64,000 bases of DNA from Rhodophyticola porphyridii (lineage in GTDB: Bacteria; Pseudomonadota; Alphaproteobacteria; Rhodobacterales; Rhodobacteraceae), in assembly GCF_003688285.1 (NCBI RefSeq), contig NZ_RCNT01000005.1, positions 73,106 through 137,105 on the forward strand. The letters are read 5' to 3'. Positions within the stretch are counted from its first letter, which is position 1; the number at the start of each line of letters is the position of its first letter. Positions 18,298 to 26,802 of this stretch are shown piece after piece. Under the pieces are notes generated by a model. It worked only from the letters and a program-made list of their open reading frames with translations, did no database searches and was not told the origin of the DNA. Both the position numbers and the translations under genes were made by a program.

Positions 18298-19521
18298 TCA
18301 GGCGCTCAACTCGGCACGATTTAGCGCACAATGGCTCCAGAGCCCGTCCATGGCACGCACCAGCCCGTCGAGCATTTTCGGATCATGGACCGGCGACGGG
18401 GTGAACCGCAGCCGCTCGGTGCCGCGCGGCACTGTCGGGTAGTTGATCGGCTGCACGTAGATCCCGTAATCGGCCAGAAGCATGTCGGAGATCTTCTTGG
18501 TATGGACCGGATCGCCCACGATCACCGGCACGATATGGGAGCCGTGATCGATGATCGGCAGGCCCATCCCCTTCAGGCGCATCTTCAGCACCCTGGCGCG
18601 TTCCTGTTGCAGATCGCGGCGGGTCTGGTCGGTCTTCAGATGGCGCACGGAGGCGGCCGCCCCGGCGGCAATGGCCGGCGGGATCGAGGTGGTGAAGATG
18701 AAGCCCGGCGCATAAGACCTTATGGCATCGCACATTTTTGCGCTTGCCGCGATATAGCCTCCCATCACGCCATAGGCCTTGCCCAGGGTGCCGTTGATGA
18801 TGTCGATCCGGTCCATCAGGCCGTCACGCTCCGCCACGCCCGCGCCGCGCGGTCCGTACATGCCCACGGCATGCACCTCGTCGATATAGGTCAGCGCGCC
18901 GAATTCGTCGGCCAGATCGCAGACCTGCTCGATCGGGCCGAAATCGCCATCCATGGAATAGATCGATTCGAAGGCGATCAGTTTCGGCGCGTCCGGGTCG
19001 TCGGCGGCCATCAGCTCGCGCAGGTGGTCCATGTCATTATGGCGGAAGATGCGCTTGGCGCCGCCATTGCGGCGGACCCCTTCGATCATCGAGGCATGGT
19101 TCAGCGCATCGGAATAGATGATGAGGCCCGGAAACAGCTTGGGCAGCGTGCTCAGCGTCGCGTCGTTCGCGATATAGGCGGAGGTGAAGACAAGGGCCGC
19201 CTCCTTGGCGTGCAGATCCGCAAGCTCGGCCTCCAGCGCCTTATGATAGACTGTCGTGCCCGAGATGTTGCGCGTGCCGCCCGAGCCCGCGCCGGTGGCC
19301 TCCAGCGCCTCTTTCATCGCGTCGAGAACGACCGGGTGCTGCCCCATGCCCAGATAGTCGTTGCCGCACCAGACGGTGATCTCCTGTGTGGAGCCGTCGG
19401 GCCGGGTCCAGACCGCGTGGGGGAACTGACCGCGCCGCCGCTCGATATCGATGAAGGTCCGATAGCGCCCTTCGTCATGCAGACGGTTCAGGGCTGTATC
19501 AAGCGCGCTGTCGTAGTTCAC
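18298..19521 (-). CDS. hemA: 5-aminolevulinate synthase
   Basis: PLP enzyme that condenses glycine with succinyl-CoA, the first step of haem synthesis by the C4 route used in alphaproteobacteria; 407 aa, full length. Family motifs are in order: '[18 protein letters not shown]', '[16 protein letters not shown]', '[14 protein letters not shown]', '[17 protein letters not shown]' with the PLP-binding Asp and His, and '[15 protein letters not shown]' with the Schiff-base Lys. GGGAGAC precedes the ATG. An FNR-type box lies about 170 bases upstream, as expected for an oxygen-regulated hemA. It probably heads a transcription unit with the RodZ-like gene. Confidence 0.97.
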   Translation of the reverse strand: MNYDSALDTALNRLHDEGRYRTFIDIERRRGQFPHAVWTRPDGSTQEITVWCGNDYLGMGQHPVVLDAMKEALEATGAGSGGTRNISGTTVYHKALEAELADLHAKEAALVFTSAYIANDATLSTLPKLFPGLIIYSDALNHASMIEGVRRNGGAKRIFRHNDMDHLRELMAADDPDAPKLIAFESIYSMDGDFGPIEQVCDLADEFGALTYIDEVHAVGMYGPRGAGVAERDGLMDRIDIINGTLGKAYGVMGGYIAASAKMCDAIRSYAPGFIFTTSIPPAIAAGAAASVRHLKTDQTRRDLQQERARVLKMRLKGMGLPIIDHGSHIVPVIVGDPVHTKKISDMLLADYGIYVQPINYPTVPRGTERLRFTPSPVHDPKMLDGLVRAMDGLWSHCALNRAELSA

Positions 19522-19689
19522 TGGCTGTCTCCCTTCCGGGTGGGTTCCGGACTACGATCCGGGACCTGACCCAAAGACGCTGGCTGTCTTTTCCCGCCGC
19601 CCCGAGCGAACGGCCATCTCTTTCTTCTGCCGCTGACTTATGGCGGCGGGGCTGTCATGGCCAAGTTACAAATTGCCGCGCTGTGTACT

Positions 19690-19703
19690 TTGACATGTAT
19701 CAA
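19690..19703. promoter_or_regulatory. FNR/FnrL-type box upstream of hemA
   Basis: TTGACATGTATCAA matches the FNR consensus TTGAY-N4-RTCAA at every fixed position. It is 169 bases upstream of the hemA start in the gap behind the gene at 19725-20303. FnrL control of hemA is known in Rhodobacter sphaeroides, which supports a functional site. Confidence 0.8.
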
Positions 19704-19724
19704 GCAAGCGGCGGAAACCGCACG

Positions 19725-20303
19725 TCAATCGGCGATGACGGCACGGCAATCCGCCTGCCCGCAGGCGGCATTCGCGGATGTCTCCGTATCGCCTATCCCC
19801 CAGGCTCCGGTGGCCGGCGATATCGCGAAGACCTTCGGGCGGTCGGCGCGCCGGTAGTCGCCGCGCAAGACCGCGCTGGCCGACGCGCTGAGCTGCAGGG
19901 CCGCGCCCGGCTCCCAGCCGCGCGGACGCACGACCAGAACCACCACGCAGTCCGCGCCCTCCTCCCGGCCCGCTTCGCATTGGGCCAGTGCGGCGTCGCG
20001 CGCCGCGGCCTCGTCGTGGTAGTTTCCGACGGCGGCGGTCGTGGCCGGGTTGGCCAGCCCCGCATCCGGCGCAATCGCCAGAGCGCCGTAATAGAGCATA
20101 TCCGGCAGCAGGCCCTCGTCGATCGCCCCGCCCAGCAGCGCGATTTCGGCCGCGTTCAGGCTCTCATGGGGGATGACCACGCCCTCGGCCTGGCCGCGAG
20201 GCGAAAACAGCATCCGCTGCGCCTCCCGGCCGGTCGGCAGGCTTTGGGCCAGAACCGGCAAGCCCAGGGCCGCAATCGCAACTGCTCCGATGATGGCGCG
20301 CAT
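19725..20303 (-). CDS. Secreted protein with a DUF4189-like C-terminus
   Basis: 192-aa protein of unknown function, exported by a Sec signal ('IIGAVAIAALGLPVLAQ', cleavage near residue 20). I start it at the ATG at 20303. The longer reading adds 41 low-complexity residues. Two regions, 'AAARDAALAQCEAGREEG' with a following 'DCVVVLVVRPRGW' and the terminal 'AWGIGDTETSANAACG', look like the Ala/Cys repeats of DUF4189, in which paired cysteines stabilise a small fold. It lies upstream of hemA on the same strand with 200 bases between, and that gap holds the FNR box, so it is not tightly coupled to hemA. Confidence 0.75.
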   Translation of the reverse strand: MRAIIGAVAIAALGLPVLAQSLPTGREAQRMLFSPRGQAEGVVIPHESLNAAEIALLGGAIDEGLLPDMLYYGALAIAPDAGLANPATTAAVGNYHDEAAARDAALAQCEAGREEGADCVVVLVVRPRGWEPGAALQLSASASAVLRGDYRRADRPKVFAISPATGAWGIGDTETSANAACGQADCRAVIAD

Positions 20304-20482
20304 GTCTCCGCTCCTCTTGCTGCTTTCAAAACTCTCCGCCGGTGGCGTTCCGGCGCCTCCGCCCGTCGGGCGGGCCGGTGTCGCGCGATGTAGCGGATCG
20401 GCCCGGCTCCGGCAACCGCTGGACACCGGGCAGGAGCAGCGTAATGTTCGGCGAAACCGCCTGACCCAAAGGAAACACCCCC

Positions 20483-21856
20483 ATGTCGCTTGATGCCGTT
20501 CTTGCCCGAGTCGATGCCGATCTGGATGCCGCCACCGGCCGATTGATGGAACTGCTGCGCATTCCTTCGATTTCCACCGATCCGGCCTTCAAGGCGGATT
20601 GCAGCAAGGCCGCGGACTGGTTGGTGCGGGAGCTGACCGCGCTTGGCTTCGACGCCTCGGCGCGGCCCACGCCCGGCCACCCGATGGTTGTGGCCCATGG
20701 CGGCGGGGACGGCCCGCACGTTCTGTTCTACGGGCATTACGACGTGCAGCCGGTGGACCCGCTGGATCTGTGGCATCGCGATCCGTTCGATCCCGCGATC
20801 GAGGAGACGCCCAAGGGCAAGGTCATTCGCGGCCGCGGTGCGGCCGACGACAAGGGCCAGCTGATGACCTTCGTGGAGGCCTGCCGTGCCTGGAAGGCGG
20901 AGACGGGGACCCTGCCCGCCCGGGTGACGATCTTCTTCGAAGGGGAGGAGGAAAGCGGATCCCCCTCGCTGATCCCGTTTCTGGAGGAAAACGCCGACGA
21001 ACTGCGCGCCGATATCGCGCTGATCTGCGACACCGGGCTCTTCGACCCCGAAACGCCGGCAATCGTCACGCAGTTGCGCGGGCTTCTGGGGGAGGAAATC
21101 CGCGTCACCGGCCCGTCACTCGACCTGCATTCGGGGATGTATGGCGGGATCGCGATGAACCCGATCCGGGCGCTGACCAGGGTTCTGGCCGGGCTGCATG
21201 ACGACAACGGCGTCATTCAGGTGCCGGGCTTCTACGACGATGTGGCCGAGCTGTCGCCCGAGTTGAAGGCGCAGTGGGACGCGCTCGGCTTTGACGAAGC
21301 GCGGTTTCTGGGCGATGTCGGATTGTCCGGGAAAGCGGGCGAAGCCGGGCGGTCTGGTCTTGAGATGATCTGGTCCCGGCCCACGGCGGAGATCAACGGG
21401 ATCTGGGGCGGCTACACGGGCGCGGGGTTCAAGACCGTCCTGCCATCGGAGGCGCATGCCAAGGTCAGTTTCCGGCTGGTGAGCGGTCAGGATCCGCTGA
21501 AGCTGCGCGAGAGTTTCCGGGCCTGGGTGCGGGAGCGGCTGCCAGCCGATTGCGAGGTGAGCTTCACCGATCACGGCGCCTCCCCCGCCGGCCATATGGA
21601 TACCGGCCATCCCGCCTTCGAGGTGGCGCGGGCGGCGCTGTCGGCGGAATGGCCGAAACCGGCGGCCTTCATCGGCTGTGGCGGCTCGATTCCGGTGGCG
21701 GGATATTTCAAGAGCCATCTGGGCATGGACGCGCTGCTGGCCGGGTTCGGCAATGATGACGACGCGGTGCATTCGCCGAACGAGAAGTACAATCTGAGCA
21801 GCTTCCATCGCGGTATCCGGGCCTGGGCGCGGGTGCTGGGCGGCCTGTCGGCCTGA
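20483..21856 (+). CDS. M20 family metallopeptidase (dipeptidase-like)
   Basis: Cytoplasmic zinc peptidase of the M20/M25/M40 family, 457 aa, probably releasing amino acids from dipeptides or modified peptides. The dinuclear metal site is visible: 'VLFYGHYDVQPVDP' (His and Asp), 'IRGRGAADDKGQLM' (bridging Asp), 'IFFEGEEESGSPSL' (Glu pair, general base), 'LICDTGLFD', and near the C-terminus 'NDDDAVHSPNEKYNLSSF' with the last His. The dimerisation domain lies between about residues 205 and 350. It has its own ribosome-binding site (AAAGGAAAC) and is flanked by oppositely oriented genes, so it is likely monocistronic. Confidence 0.93.
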   Translation: MSLDAVLARVDADLDAATGRLMELLRIPSISTDPAFKADCSKAADWLVRELTALGFDASARPTPGHPMVVAHGGGDGPHVLFYGHYDVQPVDPLDLWHRDPFDPAIEETPKGKVIRGRGAADDKGQLMTFVEACRAWKAETGTLPARVTIFFEGEEESGSPSLIPFLEENADELRADIALICDTGLFDPETPAIVTQLRGLLGEEIRVTGPSLDLHSGMYGGIAMNPIRALTRVLAGLHDDNGVIQVPGFYDDVAELSPELKAQWDALGFDEARFLGDVGLSGKAGEAGRSGLEMIWSRPTAEINGIWGGYTGAGFKTVLPSEAHAKVSFRLVSGQDPLKLRESFRAWVRERLPADCEVSFTDHGASPAGHMDTGHPAFEVARAALSAEWPKPAAFIGCGGSIPVAGYFKSHLGMDALLAGFGNDDDAVHSPNEKYNLSSFHRGIRAWARVLGGLSA

Positions 21857-21964
21857 ACGTGGCACCCATCCGAAGCTGCGGCTGGTGGCGGGTGCCGCCG
21901 GCGGGAAGAAACACTTGGCAGGCGGGGCGCGGCGGTTTCCGCCACGCGCCTTGCCCGGTCATGG

Positions 21965-23320
21965 TCAGGCCGGGTTTGTCAGCCGGGCCGGGCCGCGCCA
22001 GAACCGCGCCATCATCAACGCGCCCGCAAAGGCCAGCCCCACCACCAGACCGAGCCAGATCCCCACCGCGCCCATGCCAAGGAGGAACCCGAACAGATAG
22101 CTGCAGGGGATGCCGATCAGCCAGTAGCTGAAGACCGCGTAGAGCATCGGCAGGCGCGTGTCCTGCACCCCGCGCAGAAGGCCGAGCGCCATGATCTGGG
22201 CCGCATCGGCCAGCTGGAACAGCGTCGCCACCGCCAGCAGCCCCGAGCCGATGGCGATGATCTGCGGCCTGAGCGGATCGGCGGGATCGACGAAAACCGA
22301 CATCAGCGGTTCCGGCAGGGCGAGGAACAGAACGATGGTCAGCGCGACCATGATCGCCGAGAGGGTCAGCGCGGCGATGGCCACATGGCGCAAGGCGGAG
22401 ACGTCGCTGCGCCCCCAGGCGTGGCCGGCGCGCACCGTTGCCGCCGAGCTGAGCCCCACATGCACCATGAAGGTGACCGAGACGATCTGGAGCGCAACCC
22501 CGTGTGCGGCCAGTTCCAGCGTGCCGATCCAGCCCATCATGATCATGGTGGCAATGAACAGCCCCCCTTCGGACAGCAGCGTCAGCGCGATGGGCCAGCC
22601 AAGGCGAAAGACCTGGCCGAACGCCTCCCAGTCGGGGCGCCAGAGCCGGGCGAAGAGATCGTATTCGGCGACGCCCCGCGCACGGGCCGCATAGACGGCG
22701 ATGATGGTCATCATCACCGCGTTGGTGCCGAGCGACGCGATGGCCGCGCCCTGCAGGCCCAGTTCGGGCGCGCCCAGATTGCCGAAGATCAGCACCCAGT
22801 TCAGCGCCACGTTCATGACCACACCGGCCAGCGTGGACCACAGCACGACCTTGGTGTGTTCCAGTGCCGACAAGTGGCTTCGCAGCACCAGAAACATCAC
22901 CGCGAACCCTATCGCGCCGCCCGCGATGCGCAGATAGGATTGCGTGTCGGCGGCGACCTGCGGCTCCTGCCCGAGGGCCAGCAGAAGCGGGCCGGAAAAC
23001 CAGAAGACCGGCAAGGTGGCCAGACTGAAGAGCACCGCGATCCAGAGACCCATGCGGGTCACCCGGCGGACCTGCGTCTTGTCGTCATTGGCGACGGCGG
23101 CGGCCACCATCGGCATCACCGCAAGGGCGAAGCCCAGACCGACGACCAGAACGATGTGGAAATAGGACGCGCCGAGCGCCACGGCGGCCAGTTCGGGCAC
23201 ACCGTACCAGCCGACCATGATCGTGTCGGTCAGCCCGATGGATATCTGGGCCAGCTGGCCGCCAATGAGCGGCAGGCCAAGCGTGAGCGTGGCGCGCATA
23301 TGTGTGCGGAACGGAGACAT
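21965..23320 (-). CDS. MATE family efflux transporter (NorM-like)
   Basis: Multidrug/metabolite exporter driven by Na+ or H+, 451 aa with twelve hydrophobic segments in two symmetric halves. The first helix holds 'LTLGLPLIGGQLAQISIGLTD' region with the typical Gly/Pro/Gln pattern. 'DTIMVGWYGVPELAAVALG' follows, and the second half repeats the pattern at 'GWPIALTLLSEGGLFIATMI'. Nothing nearby indicates the substrate. It ends 108 bases from the convergent peptidase gene. Its start is 50 bases from the stop of the nickel/cobalt exporter gene on the same strand, so read-through is possible. Confidence 0.93.
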   Translation of the reverse strand: MSPFRTHMRATLTLGLPLIGGQLAQISIGLTDTIMVGWYGVPELAAVALGASYFHIVLVVGLGFALAVMPMVAAAVANDDKTQVRRVTRMGLWIAVLFSLATLPVFWFSGPLLLALGQEPQVAADTQSYLRIAGGAIGFAVMFLVLRSHLSALEHTKVVLWSTLAGVVMNVALNWVLIFGNLGAPELGLQGAAIASLGTNAVMMTIIAVYAARARGVAEYDLFARLWRPDWEAFGQVFRLGWPIALTLLSEGGLFIATMIMMGWIGTLELAAHGVALQIVSVTFMVHVGLSSAATVRAGHAWGRSDVSALRHVAIAALTLSAIMVALTIVLFLALPEPLMSVFVDPADPLRPQIIAIGSGLLAVATLFQLADAAQIMALGLLRGVQDTRLPMLYAVFSYWLIGIPCSYLFGFLLGMGAVGIWLGLVVGLAFAGALMMARFWRGPARLTNPA

Positions 23321-23370
23321 GACGATCCGGGCTTATCCGGGGTTGACGGACTTGCCAAGGTGCGCGTTGG

Positions 23371-24276
23371 CTAAATCACGCCGAGCGCCAGACGGCCCGC
23401 CAGAAGCGCGATGACGATGCCTGCCCCAAGCTCGATCATCGGCTGCACCCGGGCGATGGCCGCGCTGCCCGGCAGGCTGGCCAGCGCGCCCTCCCGCAGG
23501 GTCACGGCGGCGATGGCCACGGCCACGGTCACGCTTGCGGTGCCAAGCCCCATGGCCAGCGCACCGGCGATGCCGGTGGCGAAGATGCCCATCTGCGCGG
23601 TGAGGATCAGGACGAAAAGCGCGCCGGTGCAGGGCCGGACGGCCACCGCGCCCACAAGCATGGCCGTATCGCGCCAGCCGGTGGCCCGCTCCAGATCCGC
23701 GGGCGCGGGCGCATGGGCATGCCCGCAGGTCGTGCAGAGACCATCGGGCCCGGGAGCATGGGCACGGGCATGGGCATGGGCATGACCGCCACCCAGCGCG
23801 CGGGCCCCGCGCCAGGCCAGCCACAGCCCCACAAGGGCCACCAGTGCGAAGCTGAGTGGCGCGAAACTGTCTTCGGCAAGGCCGGTCATCCGCTCGCGGC
23901 TCCATCCCAGAACCCAGAGACCCGCCGCAACAAGCAGAATGGCGGTCAGAGCCTGTGCAAGGCTCGACAGAAGCGCGATGCCCGACAGACGCCAGGGCCC
24001 CACCCGCCGCGCCGCGCCATAGCCGCCGATCAGGATCTTGCCGTGGCCGGGGCCCGCGGCATGAAAGAACCCGTAGGCGAAACAGAGCGCTGCAAAGGCG
24101 GCCATGGCGCCGGGATCGCCCGCGCGGAGCGCGCGCAGAGCCCGGGCCAGCGCGTTCTGGGTGTCGCGCTGCTCCTCCATGGCCCAGCGCAGAAGCATGT
24201 CGTCGGCCCCGGTCAGGACCAGCGCCGCCAGCCCGACGGCCAGAAGAGCGGCGAGCAGGATCAGGGCGCGGCGCAT
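23371..24276 (-). CDS. NicO family nickel/cobalt transporter with His-rich loop
   Basis: Membrane exporter of the NicO/RcnA family, 301 aa with about seven membrane segments. The family signature '[17 protein letters not shown]' (residues about 70-86) contains the metal-binding His residues. The cytoplasmic loop between helices is rich in His ('[14 protein letters not shown]', then '[12 protein letters not shown]' with a CxxC), and the DNA there is a run of GGGCAT-like repeats. It overlaps the upstream DUF1007 gene by 16 bases. The NicO + DUF1007 pairing is a known metal-export or metal-handling unit. Ni, Co or Zn cannot be told apart here. Confidence 0.9.
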   Translation of the reverse strand: MRRALILLAALLAVGLAALVLTGADDMLLRWAMEEQRDTQNALARALRALRAGDPGAMAAFAALCFAYGFFHAAGPGHGKILIGGYGAARRVGPWRLSGIALLSSLAQALTAILLVAAGLWVLGWSRERMTGLAEDSFAPLSFALVALVGLWLAWRGARALGGGHAHAHARAHAPGPDGLCTTCGHAHAPAPADLERATGWRDTAMLVGAVAVRPCTGALFVLILTAQMGIFATGIAGALAMGLGTASVTVAVAIAAVTLREGALASLPGSAAIARVQPMIELGAGIVIALLAGRLALGVI

Positions 24277-24923
24277 GTCACCACCACCCGGTCGGCGAAG
24301 ACCGCGCCCACGGCGGGAAAATTGTCTTCGGCGGAAACCGCGCCGCCGATCCGCTCGATCTCGGCCTGAAGCGTGGCATAGGCGGCATCCAGATCGGCGC
24401 GCACCAGCCGGGGGGTGCAGCCGTCGCGCCCGGAGATCGCCATCGGCAGCGTCATCTCGAAGGCGATGTAGAATTCGGGATCGTAGATCGCCGCCTCCAG
24501 CGGCAGAGCCCCGGAGGCCGCGCCGGTGACGGGACGGCGGTGGGTGGTTTCCAGATGTCCGTCGGTCAGGCTCAGGCTGACCGGTTCGGGTGCGCCGATA
24601 TCCAGCACGGCGCCATCCGCCGAGAGGGTCAGCCCCCCCTCGAACCCCGCGCCCCAGTTGAGATCGAAACCAAGGGTCCGGGCAATCTCGTCTTCGGTCA
24701 GAACGCCATCGAAATCCGGGTCCAACCCATAATCCTGAAGGATCAGAAGCGAGTAAAGCTCGTCATAGCGCCATGTCACCCGCACCTCGACAAGGCTGCC
24801 GTCATCATCATGGATCAGGTCGAGCCCCGCATCGATGAAGATATGCGGATGCGCGCCCGCCAGAGTGGGGGCCGATGCCAGGAAGGCCGACAGGGCGAGA
24901 GAGCGCAGAAACGATCGCGTCAT
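24261..24923 (-). CDS. DUF1007 family periplasmic protein
   Basis: 220-aa protein from the ATG at 24923, with a signal peptide ('[19 protein letters not shown]') directly followed by '[12 protein letters not shown]'. The HPH motif at the mature N-terminus is typical of DUF1007 and probably binds a metal. An acidic stretch '[18 protein letters not shown]' resembles an EF-hand-like loop. The larger reading frame upstream adds 43 residues without a signal peptide and is rejected. It is the first gene of the pair with the NicO exporter, where DUF1007 proteins are thought to deliver or sense the metal. Confidence 0.88.
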   Translation of the reverse strand: MTRSFLRSLALSAFLASAPTLAGAHPHIFIDAGLDLIHDDDGSLVEVRVTWRYDELYSLLILQDYGLDPDFDGVLTEDEIARTLGFDLNWGAGFEGGLTLSADGAVLDIGAPEPVSLSLTDGHLETTHRRPVTGAASGALPLEAAIYDPEFYIAFEMTLPMAISGRDGCTPRLVRADLDAAYATLQAEIERIGGAVSAEDNFPAVGAVFADRVVVTCAAP

Positions 24924-25112
24924 AAGCGCGATATAGGACCCTTCGGCGGCCCGCCGCAACCGCCCGAACCGCGCGCCGGCAGACACCTGCCCAAGCCATT
25001 GTTTCGCAAAACCTGGTTCATTGTTGTGGCGCTGATCAACAATCGGCCACAATTATGCCCATATTTTGGGGCATGTACTGTCTTTGATTGAATGTGGTGA
25101 GGTTGATGAAAA

Positions 25113-25568
25113 ATGTCTGAATTTTTTAGACAGTTTTTCCGCGATGAAAGCGGCGCCATCACTGTGGACTGGGTTGTGCTGTCCGCTGCGGCCGTCTCGA
25201 TGGCCGTTGCGGCGACCGACGTTCTGGAAGGCAGTATCGGCGAGCTTGCGTCGGATCTTGAGGCTCAGCTGCGGACGCAGCAGATATCGGATTCCTTCGT
25301 CCAGTTCACCTCTGCCCATTTCGAACCCTTCTATCAGCAAGACCTACTCACCGTCGCGCAGGCGGAGCAGTTGTTCACCAACGCCAACGAGATGACCAAC
25401 TCGGCCATTCTTACCGCGCTGGAAAATGGCATCTCGGCGATGAACGCGGGCACCCTGACAGATGCGCAGATGGCCGAACTGGTCGCGGTGGCTTCGGTGG
25501 CCTACCAGCGGAACATTGTCGATGATGCCGTCATCGAGCAGTTCTTCAGCGACATCCACACCGTCTGA
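25113..25568 (+). CDS. Flp-pilin-like small protein with extended C-terminus
   Basis: 151-aa protein that begins like alphaproteobacterial Flp/TadE pilins: 'FFRDESGAITVDWVVLSAAAV' spans residues 8-28, with the Gly-Ala processing site, the invariant Glu and a hydrophobic segment. True Flp pilins are usually about 55-70 aa. Here about 120 residues of mostly helical, Ala/Gln-rich sequence follow, without Cys or known domain. No tad assembly genes are in the window. It may be a pseudopilin-like secreted or membrane protein. A GAGG lies about 10 bases before the ATG. The function is unknown. Confidence 0.75.
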   Translation: MSEFFRQFFRDESGAITVDWVVLSAAAVSMAVAATDVLEGSIGELASDLEAQLRTQQISDSFVQFTSAHFEPFYQQDLLTVAQAEQLFTNANEMTNSAILTALENGISAMNAGTLTDAQMAELVAVASVAYQRNIVDDAVIEQFFSDIHTV

Positions 25569-25663
25569 CGCCCCGACACACCGCCACGGCCCTGATATTC
25601 CACCCGAAATAGCGGCGTTTTTTCTGCGCCCGGGCCAGTGCTTGGCGCCGCCGCTCTCCGCAG

Positions 25664-26611
25664 TCATCCGCCGCGACGGGCATCCGGATGCAACGAAGTG
25701 CCAAGGATGTGGTCCGCCTTGTGGATCACATGGGCCGCACGGCCCACAATCAGCGGGTCGGGGTGCCGCGCGACCCGGGGGTTCTTGTCGGGGTAGTCCA
25801 GACTGTCCAGGAAATGCAGCATGCAGTTCAGCCGTGCGCGTTTCTTGTCGTCCGACTTGATCACGGTCCAGGGCGCGTCGGCGGTGTCGGTGTAGAAGAA
25901 CATCGCCTCCTTCGCCTCAGTATAGTCGTTCCATTTGTCGAGGCTGGCCATGTCGATGGGCGACAGTTTCCATCTTTTGAGAGGGTCGAGCCGCCGGCTT
26001 TCGAACCGCGCGCGCTGCTCCTCCTGAGTGACGGAAAACCAGTATTTGTAGAGCCTGATGCCCGAGCGGACCATCATCCGCTCCAGATCCGGCGTCTGGC
26101 GCATGAACTCCAGATATTCATTCGGCGCACAGAAGCCCATGACGCGCTCCACACCGGCCCGGTTGTACCAGGAGCGATCGTAGAACACCATTTCGCCTGT
26201 GGTGGGCAGATGTTCGATATAGCGCTGGAAAAACCACTGCCCGCGTTCCTCGTCGGTGGGTTTGTTGAGCGCCACCACCCGCGCTTCCCGCGGGTTCAGA
26301 TGTTCCATGAAACGCTTGATCGTGCCGCCCTTGCCCGCCGCATCGCGGCCTTCGAACAGGATCACGATTTTCTGACCCGTTTCGCCCACCCATTTCTGCA
26401 CCTTCAGCATCTCTGCCTGAAGTCTGGCTTTCTGCGCCTCGTAACTGCGGCGCGACAGCTTGGTGTCGTAGGGATAGGCCCCGGTCTCGAACGCGTGGCG
26501 GATCGTATCCGGTGTCACGGTCGGGAACCCGCGCTTGCGCGGGAGGGTATCAATGGCTGGTTTGGCCGTCTCTGCCGCATTTCCTGCGGTCGCGGGATCA
26601 AGGTCTTCCAT
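25664..26611 (-). CDS. ppk2: Polyphosphate kinase 2
   Basis: PPK2 transfers phosphate between polyphosphate and nucleotides, usually making GTP/ATP from polyphosphate; 315 aa, single-domain class. Walker A GRDAAGKGG is at residues 88-96, 'NPREARVVALNKP' at about 106-118 forms part of the lid region, and Walker B 'VFYDRSWYNRAG' is at 142-153. 'ERMMVRSGIRLYKYWFSV' follows. The first 30 residues are a variable tail. It is divergent from the secreted proline-rich gene across a 191-base gap that holds an FNR-type box, so it may respond to oxygen. Confidence 0.95.
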   Translation of the reverse strand: MEDLDPATAGNAAETAKPAIDTLPRKRGFPTVTPDTIRHAFETGAYPYDTKLSRRSYEAQKARLQAEMLKVQKWVGETGQKIVILFEGRDAAGKGGTIKRFMEHLNPREARVVALNKPTDEERGQWFFQRYIEHLPTTGEMVFYDRSWYNRAGVERVMGFCAPNEYLEFMRQTPDLERMMVRSGIRLYKYWFSVTQEEQRARFESRRLDPLKRWKLSPIDMASLDKWNDYTEAKEAMFFYTDTADAPWTVIKSDDKKRARLNCMLHFLDSLDYPDKNPRVARHPDPLIVGRAAHVIHKADHILGTSLHPDARRGG

Positions 26612-26688
26612 CGCACGACACCTCTATTCTGGCTAAAAGATCTTGCTGAAAGGTGTCACGCCCCTGTCACGTTCCGCGCGCGCGGACC

Positions 26689-26702
26689 TTGATCAGTGTC
26701 AA
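26689..26702. promoter_or_regulatory. FNR/FnrL-type box between ppk2 and the secreted repeat protein
   Basis: TTGATCAGTGTCAA fits TTGAY-N4-RTCAA at every fixed position. It lies 78 bases upstream of ppk2 and 101 bases upstream of the gene at 26803, in an AT-richer divergent promoter region. Confidence 0.75.
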
Positions 26703-26802
26703 ATCGGACGCGGTATCTTTGGAAAAAAGCATCAATGTGATAGGTTTTCCACAACCGGCCACGTATTTCCGGCCGGACATGACCGTCTGAGGGGGGACCG
26801 GC

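Noticed and set aside
25055-25074. 6-bp inverted repeat ATGCCC / GGGCAT upstream of the Flp-like gene
   Set aside because: Too short and isolated to call an operator.
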